Shown here one piece after another: positions 1-10,300 of a DNA stretch of 64,000 nucleotides. The notes beneath the pieces were generated by a model. That model was not told the DNA's origin, ran no database searches, and saw only the letters and a program-made list of their open reading frames with translations. Both the position numbers and the translations under genes were made by a program. The stretch comes from Synechococcales cyanobacterium C42_A2020_086 (lineage in GTDB: Bacteria; Cyanobacteriota; Cyanobacteriia; Elainellales; Elainellaceae), in the NCBI GenBank assembly GCA_015272325.1, contig JACYLU010000014.1:1-64000 (forward strand). Direction: 5' to 3'. Numbering within the stretch: the stretch's first letter is position 1; every line of letters starts with the position of its first letter.

Positions 1-38
1 TCGTTTGGCGAAGCTAAAGCAGAACAATTCATAATTGT

Positions 39-849
39 TTAGAAACAAGCTCTAAAGCGAGGCACCTCAACCCTGCCCGAAAACAGCCCGCCATTCACAT
101 AGGGAAACCCAGTTAGTTGCCCAACTGCGAATCTTTGCGGCTTCTCGCTGTGGCAGAGGCGTACCCATCGCCCGAAACACCTCCGACAGCACCTCATGGG
201 TATTTGAGGCATCCCCCGCACTCATCTGGGCGATCGTACTCGTAAACAACCCTTCACCCTTGGCAGTCGCGGGAAAAATATTCGTATCCTCCGCAAAAAA
301 ACAGAAAATCAACCGCGCCATAAAGTGATTGAAATCTTCTGGTCGCTGCTCCCACTCTGGATTCTCTTTCAATAGCTCCACATACAGCCGATTCAGCCGC
401 CCCGTCGCCTTAATGTCAAACGCATTTTCCCGAATCTGCTTGACGGTCGTAATCCCCGCCAAGGGTAAGAAAAAGCCAAAGTGGTCAGCAAACTGGGCAT
501 AGTCGCAGGCAACGGTTTCGCCATCTACCAAATTCTCTGCCTCAAAGCTGATGCCGTCTGTGGCCAGAATGAATTTTGCCTTGTGGCGGGCGGTGGCTGG
601 ACTCTCTCGCAGGGCAGTCAGGGTGGCGCTGACCTCGCCCACTGCACAGACTCTGATGTGAATGTTATTGCGCTGGAGCACCCCACCCAAATCCGACTGA
701 TTGGTAGAATCTTTGCCCTGACTTCTCAGCCGTTTAATCGTCGTTGCCTTGTTGCCAAAGGCTTCCAGAAATGCGAAGGGAAATTCCGCCGGGTCAAAAG
801 GGGATTCGGCTAACCGAGAAACGGCTTCTTCGATTTCGACTGCATTCAT
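39..849 (-). pseudogene. MmeI-like type IIL restriction-modification gene, 5' part, frameshifted
   Basis: The 260-codon frame starting at 849 resembles the N-terminal, nuclease-side region of large single-chain restriction-methyltransferase enzymes of the MmeI/type IIL kind. It includes the stretch FNHFMARLIFCFFAEDTNIF, followed by MGTPLPQREAAKIRSWAT. The frame then runs into WVSLCEWRAVFGQG and a stop at 67. The family motif FPYVNGGLFSG continues in a neighbouring frame (stop at 39). A tandem AGTT duplication at 111-118 (AACTAACT on the coding strand) explains the shift: removing one copy gives ATGFPYVNGGLF in frame. Family members usually run to about 900 residues, with the methylase domain downstream. 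Here even the corrected frame ends at 39, next to the window edge, so further decay or truncation lies outside. The function is probably lost. Confidence 0.75.
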
Positions 850-1312
850 AGGCTGACCATCAGTGAATCAGGGGCGATCGCTCAAGGGCAATAGCTCAGG
901 GGCTTAGTATTCGCCTCCTAGCACAACTTTGAAATCTTACCCTGATTTTCGAGGATGGAAGTCGCAAGGGTCATCGATTCGGGCTTTGCCGATCGCAGTG
1001 CTTTGAGGTGGAGCGCGATCGATGCAGTGCACCCTGGGAAAATCTCAACGCAGGAATCTTAAGTCTTGAATGAAACTCTCAAAATGCTGCCCCAACCCAA
1101 GACTAAAGCGAGATAACACAACGTGACCAAGAATGTGACCCAGCAAGATTGGGTACGCAGTATTTCAACCCCACTGGTGTAGAACGATGGTCTGGCTCCC
1201 GCTGCGGTCTGATTCCACTTTGTGATTACGATAAAAGAAACACGGTTTCAGTGGCATTAGGCAGCTAGATTCAACGAAAGCAAAAACGAGAGCAACGTAG
1301 AGGGTGCAGGCA
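850..1312. other. intergenic region, no gene seen
   Basis: About 460 bases separate the divergent broken restriction gene and the sugar kinase. It contains a HIP1 octamer GCGATCGC at 874-881. No RNA gene, terminator or convincing promoter was recognised. It presumably holds the promoters of both flanking genes. Confidence 0.5.
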
Positions 1313-2293
1313 ATGGTCAAGCCACAGGTGATTGGGCTGGGAGAAATGCTGTGGGACTGTTTGTCCGATCAATCTGGTCCCCAGCAGCGGGTACAATCCT
1401 GGACGCGCTATCCGGGGGGTGCCCCTGCTAATGTTGTTTGTGCCCTAGTGCGATTGGGAACGCCTGCGGCCTTCATCGGCTGCATCGGTACAGATGAGCT
1501 GGGCGACGCGCTGGTTGCTCTCCTGCAACAGGTGGGTGTGAATACTACTGGCATTCAGCGGCATGCCACCGCTCCCACCCGCCAAATTGAAGTGTTGCGA
1601 TTACCCAACGGTGATCGGCAATTTGCGGGCTTTCGGGGCGGCCATGCGGCAGACTTTGCCGATGCGGGATTGCAAGCGAGTGAGCTGCCCGTTGAGCTGT
1701 TTGATGCTGCCGAATACTTGGTGTTGGGGACGCTAGAACTCGCTTATCCCACCACTCGGCGGGCAATTGGACGAGCGCTCGATCTCGCTGAGCAGCGCTA
1801 TCTGAAGATTTTCGTGGATGTGAATTGGCGGCCCATGTTCTGGCCACAGCCCGACCTCGCCAAGCCCATGATTCAAGAATTAGTCAAGCAGGTCGATTTT
1901 TTGAAGCTCACCACCGAGGAAGCCCAGTGGCTATTCGATACAACGGATCCAGGTGTGATAGCCCACCGCTTGGGCACCATTGAAGGGGTGCTAGTGACGG
2001 CAGGCGAGCGGGGCTGCACTTATTTCCTGAGCGAGAATCAGGGGTTTGTCCCGGCATTTCAGGTGGAGGTAGCAGACGCCACAGGTGCCGGCGATGGATT
2101 TGTGGCAGGGATACTGCATCAGCTCATTCAGCGCGGAATTGCTGCCCTTAGTCATGCAGACACCGCTCGCGCCATCGTGACCTACGCCAGTGCTGTCGGT
2201 GCCCTCACCACCACCCGTAATGGAGCAATTGCCGCCCAGCCTACAGCCGCCGAGGTGACTGCCTTTCTAGATCTGCATCCAGCGTTTGGCTAG
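1313..2293 (+). CDS. PfkB-family carbohydrate kinase (fructokinase-like)
   Basis: This is a cytoplasmic ribokinase/PfkB-fold sugar kinase of 326 residues, the usual length for the family. The N-terminal GLGEMLWDCL and the early glycine-rich YPGGAPANVVCALVRLG are typical of fructokinases. The C-terminal signature DATGAGDGFVAG carries the catalytic Asp and the anion-hole GAGD. The ATG at 1313 is preferred over an upstream GTG at 1304 because AGAGGG lies about 8 bases upstream of it. Fructose is the most likely substrate, giving fructose 6-phosphate, but other sugars cannot be excluded from sequence alone. It stands alone, convergent with the HtrA-like gene. Confidence 0.8.
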   Translation: MVKPQVIGLGEMLWDCLSDQSGPQQRVQSWTRYPGGAPANVVCALVRLGTPAAFIGCIGTDELGDALVALLQQVGVNTTGIQRHATAPTRQIEVLRLPNGDRQFAGFRGGHAADFADAGLQASELPVELFDAAEYLVLGTLELAYPTTRRAIGRALDLAEQRYLKIFVDVNWRPMFWPQPDLAKPMIQELVKQVDFLKLTTEEAQWLFDTTDPGVIAHRLGTIEGVLVTAGERGCTYFLSENQGFVPAFQVEVADATGAGDGFVAGILHQLIQRGIAALSHADTARAIVTYASAVGALTTTRNGAIAAQPTAAEVTAFLDLHPAFG

Positions 2294-2316
2294 CGCCCTA
2301 GATCAAGCGCCCCAAA

Positions 2317-3354
2317 TCAGAGGGAGACAGGTGACTCCTGCGGCACAATCGTCAGCAGTCGTTTTTCGGTGCCGCGAATGACCGTTAGGGTTGCTCGCAC
2401 ACCTACCTTGTCTTCGCTGAGACGACGGTGCAAATCGTCAATGCTGGCGATCGGCTCCTCCTCGAAGCCAACAATCACATCGCCCTGGATCAGTCCCGCT
2501 TGGCGAGCCGGACTGTTCGGTTCGGTGGACAGTACCAGCACCCCCGTCTCTACCGGCAGATTGTGGAAGCGCACCAATCGCCGATGCAGGGGCGTATTTT
2601 GCCCGCCAACGCCAATGTAGCCGCGCCGAATCCGACCGTCTTTGATCAGAGCTGCGGCGACGTATTTGGCCGTGTTGATGGCGGTAGCAAAGCAGATGCC
2701 TTGCGCTGGCAAAATGATCGCCGTGTTGACGCCAATCACCTCGCCCTGAGAGGTCACAAGCGGGCCGCCAGAGTTGCCAGGATTGAGGGCAGCATCGGTT
2801 TGGATTACATCGTTGATCAGCCGTCCGGAGCGGGCCCGCAGCGACCGCCCCAAGGCACTGACCACGCCGGCTGTTACCGTGGCTTGAAACCCATAGGGGT
2901 TGCCAATAGCCACCACGAGCTGCCCGACCCGAATTGCCTGTGAGTTTCCGAGCTTCACGGGCACCAGATTCGGGGCATGAATCCGAATCACCGCTAAGTC
3001 GGTATCGGGATCGGTACCAATCATTTCGGCAGCGGTTTTGTAACCATCGGCGAGCGTCACCTCAAGGCGGTAAGCACCCTGAACCACATGGCTGTTGGTC
3101 AAAATATAGCCGTCCGGCGTGATTACAAATCCCGAACCATTGCCTCGTGCCTCTTGAGCAGTCCCACTGCGGCGCGGCTGAGTCGAGTACACCTCGATAT
3201 TCACGACCGACGGGCTAACCTGCTCAGCAACGCGAATCACTGCCTGAGAGTAGGCATCGAGGAGATCGGCATCGGTGGGGGAGGTCGATGGACTAACCGC
3301 TGGGTCAGGAGACGGCTGGCGTTGTTCGGTTGAAATCAAGGTCACATGGGGCAT
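2317..3354 (-). CDS. HtrA/Deg-like trypsin-type serine protease with PDZ domain
   Basis: A 345-residue Deg-family protease. The catalytic triad is visible: His in TNSHVV, Asp in DPDTDLAVIRI and Ser in NPGNSGGPLV. A single C-terminal PDZ domain follows (ETGVLVLSTEPNSPARQAGLIQGDVIVGF). Cyanobacterial HhoA, HhoB and HtrA normally have a signal peptide or membrane anchor. Here the N-terminus (MPHVTLISTEQRQPSP) is polar and Ser/Pro-rich with no hydrophobic segment. The upstream in-frame extension to 3447 adds none either, so a cytoplasmic location is inferred. The ATG at 3354 is chosen because family-like sequence begins shortly after it. The role is probably degradation or quality control of misfolded proteins. 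Confidence 0.85.
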   Translation of the reverse strand: MPHVTLISTEQRQPSPDPAVSPSTSPTDADLLDAYSQAVIRVAEQVSPSVVNIEVYSTQPRRSGTAQEARGNGSGFVITPDGYILTNSHVVQGAYRLEVTLADGYKTAAEMIGTDPDTDLAVIRIHAPNLVPVKLGNSQAIRVGQLVVAIGNPYGFQATVTAGVVSALGRSLRARSGRLINDVIQTDAALNPGNSGGPLVTSQGEVIGVNTAIILPAQGICFATAINTAKYVAAALIKDGRIRRGYIGVGGQNTPLHRRLVRFHNLPVETGVLVLSTEPNSPARQAGLIQGDVIVGFEEEPIASIDDLHRRLSEDKVGVRATLTVIRGTEKRLLTIVPQESPVSL

Positions 3355-3627
3355 AGTGTCGATTCCAGTTTGCACAAGGGAATGATTCCTATTGTCGGTT
3401 TTGCAGCCGTAAGTGGGGCCGGCTAGGAAGTACGGAGATCGCGGCATAAAGTTCGGTCATGCCGATACTCTCCCTAGGGGTAGCTGTTTTCGGTGAACAA
3501 TTCACGCTAAGTTGAAACAATAGCTATCAGCGCACCTATACCCAGCTTGCGGTATCTATAAGCTAGATTTATAGGCGTTAGAAGCTGCTCGATTGCGGGA
3601 TTTCAAAGGCAGTAGGAGTCAGGCGAC

Positions 3628-5934
3628 ATGGAGACAAGTGCAGGCACGAATCCAGAAACCCAGGCAGCCCTCGATGCAGACCGGCTGCATCAACCTCCTG
3701 ATCCGGTAGACGATACCGGCGCAAATACCCCTAACATGGGCGGCGGACTGCCGGTGATTCAGTACTGGGCGGAGCACACCCTGTCGCCGGAAGGTCCAAA
3801 GCTGTGGCAAGCTCTGACGCACAAGAGTGCCTGTCTCTCCTGCGCCTGGGGTACCGGCGGACAAAAGGGTGGCTTTACCAACGAAATTGGGGAAAAGATG
3901 CAGCGCTGCATGAAAAGCGTCGAGGCGATCTCGGCCGAGATTCAGCCGCCAGTGCCGCCCCAGTTTTTTGAGCAGCACAGCTTAGCCGAGTTGCAGCAGC
4001 TCACCTCCATGGAAGCCGATCGTCTCGGTCGCTGGAGCTACCCGGTGATCTACCGCGCCGGCAGCAGCCACTACAAGCGAATTGACTGGCAAGAGATTTA
4101 TGCCATTGCCGAAACCGCCTTTCGTCAGCCCCCCGAGCGCGTTGCCTCCTACAGTTCTGGGCGCTCCTCAAACGAGGCAGCATATTTGCTACAGCTAATG
4201 ATGCGCACGTTGGGATCCAACAATTTGGCAGACTGCTCGGATCTCTGCCATGCCCCCTCGACGGTGGGGCTGAAGCAGATGTTCGGCTCCGGCACTTCGA
4301 TGGTGAGTCTAGAGAACCTGAAGCAGGCAGACTGCGTGGTGCTGATTGGCTCGAATGCTCCATCGAACCATCCCCGTCTGATGAACGAGCTGATTAAGCT
4401 GCGCGAGCGGGGCGGCAAAGTGATCGTGATTAATCCCGTTATCGAAGTGGGTCTGGTCAAGTTTGCTTCGCCAGCGTTTCCCTTGAAGTCACTATTGACC
4501 GGCTCCGACATTGCCACGCTCTATCTGCAGCTCATTCCTGGCAGCGACGTGGCGCTGTTTGTCGGCATCCAGAAGTCCCTCATCGAGCAGGAACTGATCC
4601 AGTCGGACTACCTTGCCGCCCATACCGAGGGTTGGCAGGAGGTGGTTGCCTATGCCGAAGCGGCAGATTGGGATACGCTGACTACAACCTGCGGCATTGC
4701 TCAGGAGGAAATTGCGGCAGCGGCTCGGATGATTGGCACCTCCAAGGCTGTGGTGTTTGCCTGGGCGATGGGCGTCACGCAGCACGACAACGGTGTAGAT
4801 AATGTCTACAGCATTGCCAACACGGCCCTGCTCACGGGCAACGCCGGTAAACCGGGTGCGGGTACGATGCCGATCCGCGGTCACTCGAACGTGCAGGGTT
4901 TTGGCTCGATGGGTGTCACCGTCCGCCTGAAGCAGGAAATTCAGCAGGCGCTCGAAGCCCTACTGGGACGATCCCTGAGTCGCGTTCCCGGCTATGATAC
5001 CCGTGCCCTGATCGAAGCGGCAGATGCCGGACAGATCGACACGCTGATCTGTGTGGGCGGCAATCTTTACGCTGCCAATCCCGACCTCACTCAGGCAAAA
5101 CGGGCCCTCGGCAACATCCAGACGATTATCTATCTCGCGACCAAGCCCAATTTGGGGCACTTCCACGGGCTGGCTCGTCAAAACACGATTGTCATTCCCG
5201 TCTTCAATCGTTTCGAGAATCCCCACAAAACCACGACCGAGTCGGGCAATAACTTTGTGCGGCTCAACGACGAAGGCAAAACCCACCTGCAAGATGCCGA
5301 TCTGATTTCAGAAGTCGAGTTCCTCACTGAGCTGGCGCATCGCCTTCACGGTACCTATCCGGTGGATTGGCGGCAACTGCAAGACACAAAGTACGTGCGG
5401 CAGCTCATTGCCAAAACGATTCCCGGTTTTGAAGCTATGGCTACCATTGATGAAACCAAAACGGAATTCACCATCGGCGGTCGTATTTTCAACGAGCCGC
5501 AGTTTGCCACCCCCTCCGGCAAAGCTCAGATGTTTGTGACGCCGCTGCCGACGCTTGCCCTGCCTTCCCTAGAGGCCTTTCCAGTGCCGCCTACGACTCA
5601 GAGTCTGGTATTGTCGCTGATCACCGGCCGCAGCTACTCGCAGCACAACACCGTCGTCTACAAACCCCACGACCGCTATCGAGGCATGCCCCACCGCAAC
5701 TGCATTCTCATGAATCCTGAAGACGCCAAGCGAGCGGGATTTCAGGAGCACCAGCGGGTAACTGTACAGGGCGATGCCGGCAAGCTGGAAAACGTTGAAA
5801 TCATCTTTGGCTCAGTCCGCGCCGGATCAGCGCTGATGTTTTACCCAGAGGTGAATGTACTGTTCACGGCCCGCATCGACAAACGCTGCGGCACGCCCGC
5901 CTTCAAACGAGTGCCCGTTGTAGTCTACGCCTGA
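3628..5934 (+). CDS. FdhF/YdeP-family molybdopterin oxidoreductase
   Basis: A 768-residue molybdopterin-guanine-dinucleotide enzyme related to formate dehydrogenase alpha subunits and E. coli YdeP. The N-terminus has CLSCAWG rather than the full four-cysteine [4Fe-4S] motif of classical formate dehydrogenases. SDLCHAPSTVGL aligns with the formate dehydrogenase stretch carrying the Mo-ligand Sec/Cys, making Cys207 the probable Mo ligand. The cofactor-binding region continues through GNAGKPGAGTMPIRGHSNVQG. The C-terminal dinucleotide-binding domain has LITGRSYSQHNT and FYPEVNVL. No partner electron-transfer or accessory fdhD-type gene lies beside it. The substrate is unknown; YdeP relatives have been linked to acid tolerance, and formate oxidation is not established for this family. 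Confidence 0.8.
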   Translation: METSAGTNPETQAALDADRLHQPPDPVDDTGANTPNMGGGLPVIQYWAEHTLSPEGPKLWQALTHKSACLSCAWGTGGQKGGFTNEIGEKMQRCMKSVEAISAEIQPPVPPQFFEQHSLAELQQLTSMEADRLGRWSYPVIYRAGSSHYKRIDWQEIYAIAETAFRQPPERVASYSSGRSSNEAAYLLQLMMRTLGSNNLADCSDLCHAPSTVGLKQMFGSGTSMVSLENLKQADCVVLIGSNAPSNHPRLMNELIKLRERGGKVIVINPVIEVGLVKFASPAFPLKSLLTGSDIATLYLQLIPGSDVALFVGIQKSLIEQELIQSDYLAAHTEGWQEVVAYAEAADWDTLTTTCGIAQEEIAAAARMIGTSKAVVFAWAMGVTQHDNGVDNVYSIANTALLTGNAGKPGAGTMPIRGHSNVQGFGSMGVTVRLKQEIQQALEALLGRSLSRVPGYDTRALIEAADAGQIDTLICVGGNLYAANPDLTQAKRALGNIQTIIYLATKPNLGHFHGLARQNTIVIPVFNRFENPHKTTTESGNNFVRLNDEGKTHLQDADLISEVEFLTELAHRLHGTYPVDWRQLQDTKYVRQLIAKTIPGFEAMATIDETKTEFTIGGRIFNEPQFATPSGKAQMFVTPLPTLALPSLEAFPVPPTTQSLVLSLITGRSYSQHNTVVYKPHDRYRGMPHRNCILMNPEDAKRAGFQEHQRVTVQGDAGKLENVEIIFGSVRAGSALMFYPEVNVLFTARIDKRCGTPAFKRVPVVVYA

Positions 5935-5979
5935 ACCTAATTACCCGCTGACGGCCTTCACCTTGGGCAGGGCAGTAGG

Positions 5980-7356
5980 CTAATCTGTTGGCAGCCCCAA
6001 TCTCTTTTTGAACTGAAACCAGACCGAGCGCAGCTTCCAAAACTTGCTGGTTTTAATAGCTGCAATCTCTGACTGATGGATGCTCAACTCTAACCGCAGC
6101 GCCGCGATTTTCGCTTTTTGCTTTTGAACTCTGTCGCGGACTCTTTGGAATCGAGTGTGTTGATGCTGCAATTCTTTCTGAGTTTGCAGCAGTTGGGCTT
6201 GAGTGTATTGTAAGTTTTGCTGAAGCTGGTCTATGGCAGTTTGGGCAGCCGAGAGGCGAGCTTGAGTTGTAGCTAGGTGGGACTGAGTTTGCTGGTGGTG
6301 GTTCTGCTCTTCAGCTAACTTCCTCTGAGTGTCATAGAGCTGAGTCTGTGACTCATCGAGCTGCGCTTGCCTTTTCTGAACTTCCTGATTCAGAATTTGA
6401 ATATCGCTACCAAAGCGCTGAGCAATGACAAAGGCTTCACCCCGATCCGCTTCAACAGCTTGTAGCCGAGTTTGCAACTGCATCTGAAGTTCTTTTCCGT
6501 CTAGCAGTGCCCGAATTAACCGCCCTGAGGGGCATTGGAGCAAATGTTCGTCAATTGCTTCAGTTGCATGAACAGTTAAGGGCTGTCGGCTAGCAACTAG
6601 AAACATATCGGTTGCAAAAAAGGGAGATTCAAATTGAATGACGTTGAATCCTAGCTTTTCAAAAAGAAATTGAGCTGAATGACGAGTGAAAAGATACAGA
6701 TGCTCAATGGCTGTGAGCATTTGCAGGAACGGATGCTGCTCAGCAACCAACTCAGCGTGGGACTTCTCTTCTGGATAATCGGGCATCTGCACCACAAAAA
6801 TACCGTCTTCCTTCAGAAGAGAAATACAGTAATTGAGGGTAGCTAATGGATCCGGCAAATGCTCTAAAACATCGTACAAAACAATCGCATCCAGGGAATT
6901 TTGAGGGATCTGCTGCGTTTCAACTGACCCTAGGAGCATAGGAATATCAAAGCTTTGCCGCGCAAACTCTACGACCCAAGGGCTCAACTCAAGTCCAACT
7001 GCATCGAAGCCGGACCAACGCGCTAACGCCACAAACCCTCCATGGGCGCTACCTAGCTCCAAAACCTTGGCGGGGGGCAGCTTATATTTCAGGAGAGTTT
7101 GTAACCAGTGCAAGCAGCGTTCTGGCAAATCCTGACGGGCTCGTTGACGAATATCTGGAAAGCCGTAGTGCTCTGTTTGATGCGAGAACCAATACTCTTT
7201 GCCGTAAAAGTCTTCGCTGTCGTTTTGAACAGAAATCTGCTCGGCAGTTAAGCCCGCTTGTGATACCAACGTACCACAAGCTGAACAAAGCGAATAGTCT
7301 TCGCAAAAGGGAAGCTGCTGCGGATTACCACACCAGCAGGCTTTCAGTGCGGTCAT
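5980..7356 (-). CDS. SAM-dependent methyltransferase with coiled coil and SKFWKLR C-terminal tag
   Basis: 458 residues in three parts. A short N-terminal Cys-rich segment (CWC, later CSAC) could bind zinc. A class I methyltransferase domain follows, with motif I VLELGSAHGG near residue 95 and the acidic post-motif IVLYDVLEHLPDP. From about residue 300 there is a long Gln/Leu-rich coiled coil, ending in the tag KTSKFWKLRSVWFQFKKRLG. This tag is shared with three other enzymes of the cluster. The target is probably a sugar of a surface glycan, inferred from its neighbours. It is the last gene of the leftward unit, 28 bases after the MT-GT-GT fusion. It converges with the oxidoreductase gene 45 bases away. 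Confidence 0.8.
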   Translation of the reverse strand: MTALKACWCGNPQQLPFCEDYSLCSACGTLVSQAGLTAEQISVQNDSEDFYGKEYWFSHQTEHYGFPDIRQRARQDLPERCLHWLQTLLKYKLPPAKVLELGSAHGGFVALARWSGFDAVGLELSPWVVEFARQSFDIPMLLGSVETQQIPQNSLDAIVLYDVLEHLPDPLATLNYCISLLKEDGIFVVQMPDYPEEKSHAELVAEQHPFLQMLTAIEHLYLFTRHSAQFLFEKLGFNVIQFESPFFATDMFLVASRQPLTVHATEAIDEHLLQCPSGRLIRALLDGKELQMQLQTRLQAVEADRGEAFVIAQRFGSDIQILNQEVQKRQAQLDESQTQLYDTQRKLAEEQNHHQQTQSHLATTQARLSAAQTAIDQLQQNLQYTQAQLLQTQKELQHQHTRFQRVRDRVQKQKAKIAALRLELSIHQSEIAAIKTSKFWKLRSVWFQFKKRLGLPTD

Positions 7357-7384
7357 AAATCTATCTCAACTTTCTCAAACAAAA

Positions 7385-10300
7385 TTAAGCATCGTCAGTC
7401 GGTAGTCCCAGCAGACTTTTAACTCGAAACCAGTTCGAGCGAAGCTTCCAGAATTTACTCGTCTTCATCGCCGTAATCATTCCCTCTGCCTCGCCTAGCT
7501 GAGATCGAGTTTCTTCAAGTTGAGCGGTGACTTTCTGTAATTGCTGGCGAGTTACCTTGAGTTTGCCTCGGGTAGAGTGTAAGGCCTCTTCGGTCTGGCG
7601 CAGGGCTTCTTGGGTGGATTTCAACTCCTCCTGGCTGGCGTTCAAGGCTGTTTGCAAGTGTTGAATCTGCTCAAAATCTGGAGAGGAAGCTGGAGGAGGG
7701 CTAGAGGCGAGTTGAGATTGTTGAGAGTTCTGCTGAATTTGAGCCTGCAAGCGACGAAATTCGGTCCAAATGGGTGACACTGAGGTAAACGAATCGTGTC
7801 TAAGTTTTTCAGCCGTTTCCAGCAAGACGCCGGAGACAATCTCAGCCATCTTTGCCCATGAGAAGCGTTGCACCTGTTGCAGTCCCGCCGCGATCATTCT
7901 TTGACGAATCTCGGGATTGCGAACCTGTTTCAGAGCTATGAGCATAGCCTCTAGGTTGCCATTTTCAACGTACAGCGCTGCATCTCCAGCCACTTCAGGA
8001 ATTGACGAGTGACGTCCGGTGATCACCGGACAGCCGCAGGCCATCGCCTCTGCAATCGGCAAGCCAAATCCTTCATAGGTTGACGGGTAGACTAGCGCTA
8101 GTGCCCCCGTGTAGGCTGCCCGCAGATCGCTATCGCTCAAGGATAAAACATAGGTTTCTACCCCTTCAGCTAAAGCTGCCAATTCGGGTTCTAATTCCGG
8201 CCGTCCTCCCACACACACTACAGCAAAATCCTTTTCTCCCTTCCATTTGCTCAGTGCACGGAAGAAGAAGATTGCGTTTTTGTAGCCATTGACGCCTACT
8301 CGGTCTCCAACCAGCAAGTAGTAGGGCTTCAGTAGATTGAATACTGCCTTAAACCGTTCCACTTCCTCTGAACTCACCGCTGAGAAGCCCTCTGGAACTC
8401 CGCAATGAGCTACGGTAACTGCCCATTCAGGGATATGCGGAAAAATGCGAATCAAATCCCGTGCCGTGCTTTCAGAAATTGCAATGTAGCGACAGGCATG
8501 GAAAATGCCGTAGTGCTTTTCTTTCCAGCCAATCTCGTTGAGGTTTGCTCCTATAATCTCGGGAATCATGTCGTACGCCATGAACACCGAAGGCGTTGAG
8601 AGAGGAGCGGTGTAGTAAGTCGAGATGAACAAATCTGCCTGTTTCTCATCACAGACTTGCTGCAGCATTTCCGCATCGCTTCCCGTTTGGTCATAGTCAA
8701 ATCGCTGCACCGGACGATAGCGAATGCCGGGAATTCGGGGAGCCGTGCCATCGCGATCCAGCACTACTAGATGCTGAGCAAATCCGTTGGCTGCCCATTC
8801 TTCCAGGAGAGACCGCCAGACCCGGGCAATACCAGAATTAGCTACCTGAAAGAACATGCCGTCGAGCACAATTTGAGGAAATGGCTTTCTCACGTGATTC
8901 ATTTGCTGCTCCCACTCCTCCTTTGATAGGAAACGCCATCGGTCTTGATCTCTTTGAGCAATGGGCACAATACCGCACTGCTCTGCGGGTTCGACTAAAG
9001 TATTGTCGCGAACCCAAGAAAAATGCTCCCGCAGCAACAGGGGAAAATCAGATTGCATCTGCAGAGCACGCCAACGGTCTACTGCGCCCTTATAGCCGTA
9101 ATACTGTTCTTTGAATTGCAACTGCGCGGGCGTAACATAGGCAAAGTGCTGAAATACCAGGCCCTGCTTTTCCGTTTCACGATGCCAAAACGGATTGACA
9201 GCAGCGATATCCACCACTGTGTCATCTGGCAGCGGCTTTACTAGTCGCGGCGGCTCATGGGCTGCCCAAATAGCGCCCGGCTGAAATCGCCAGGTTCTTA
9301 GCCACTCCTGTTTTGGGTTCTGCGTGTAGCAATAGCGCGAGCTAATCACCAATCGTTCGCCAACAAAGTAAGAGCACCAGTAGTAGGCTGCTGTTTTCTC
9401 AGGATGCTCGATAAAAAGCTGTCGCCCTTGGCAGAGTTGCTCAACAGTCCATAGTTCGTCTACGTCAATCTGCCAAAGCAGGCAATCTTCAGTAATATTC
9501 ACCAACGGTGCGTTGACCATCTCGCGCTTACCGTCCCAGAATTGCCCTACAGGCTGGCGATACAGGGTGATCTGCTCTGGATAGCGCTGCGCTAAGTGAT
9601 CCAAATATTCACTGGTTCCGTCGTGACTTAAACCGTTTCGATGAATGGCATCTGTAACTTGCCCGCCGTGACTTAAACTCCAAGCTGTGTCGTGCCGAAG
9701 ATCCGCAACTCCTTCTACAATGTGCCAGTGCCAGCGAAAGGGAAGCTGGTTCAAAACATCAATGTGATAGCGAATAAAAGGTTCTCCGTTCAGAACAATT
9801 GTAAAGAAGTGAACTGGCAGCGGCTCTGTCGGATCGTCCAACTGGGGTTCGATTTTACGAAAGATTGAGTAGCCATTGCGCAGGGTCGTATTGAGAGCTA
9901 CCAGACTATAGTTCGGGTCTGCAAGCAGACGGCGATGGCTATAGTAATTTTTGTAAGTACAAATATCATCGAGCAGAATGAATTTAGCACCGTAAACAGC
10001 GTCAAGTTCAAGATTGCCGGTGAACTCAGAGCCGTCAATGAGAACCAGATCAAAATAGTCAATTTGATGGTCTACTTTGATGCGACTAATGCCATCTTGC
10101 GGCACCTGAGTGGTGCTCACATAATCAATATCTTGCTGGAGCCAGCCTAATACTTGCTCTTTCGGAAAATTGCGTAAGGGGGTCTGGTAGGTATCGTAGA
10201 AGGCGGCGATTTCTGTCGCAGTTGGAAATTGCTCTACTGGGATAGAAGAAACGTTGTAGCAATGCACAAAGGGATCGTTGGCATAGCAGGCTTGCAGTGC

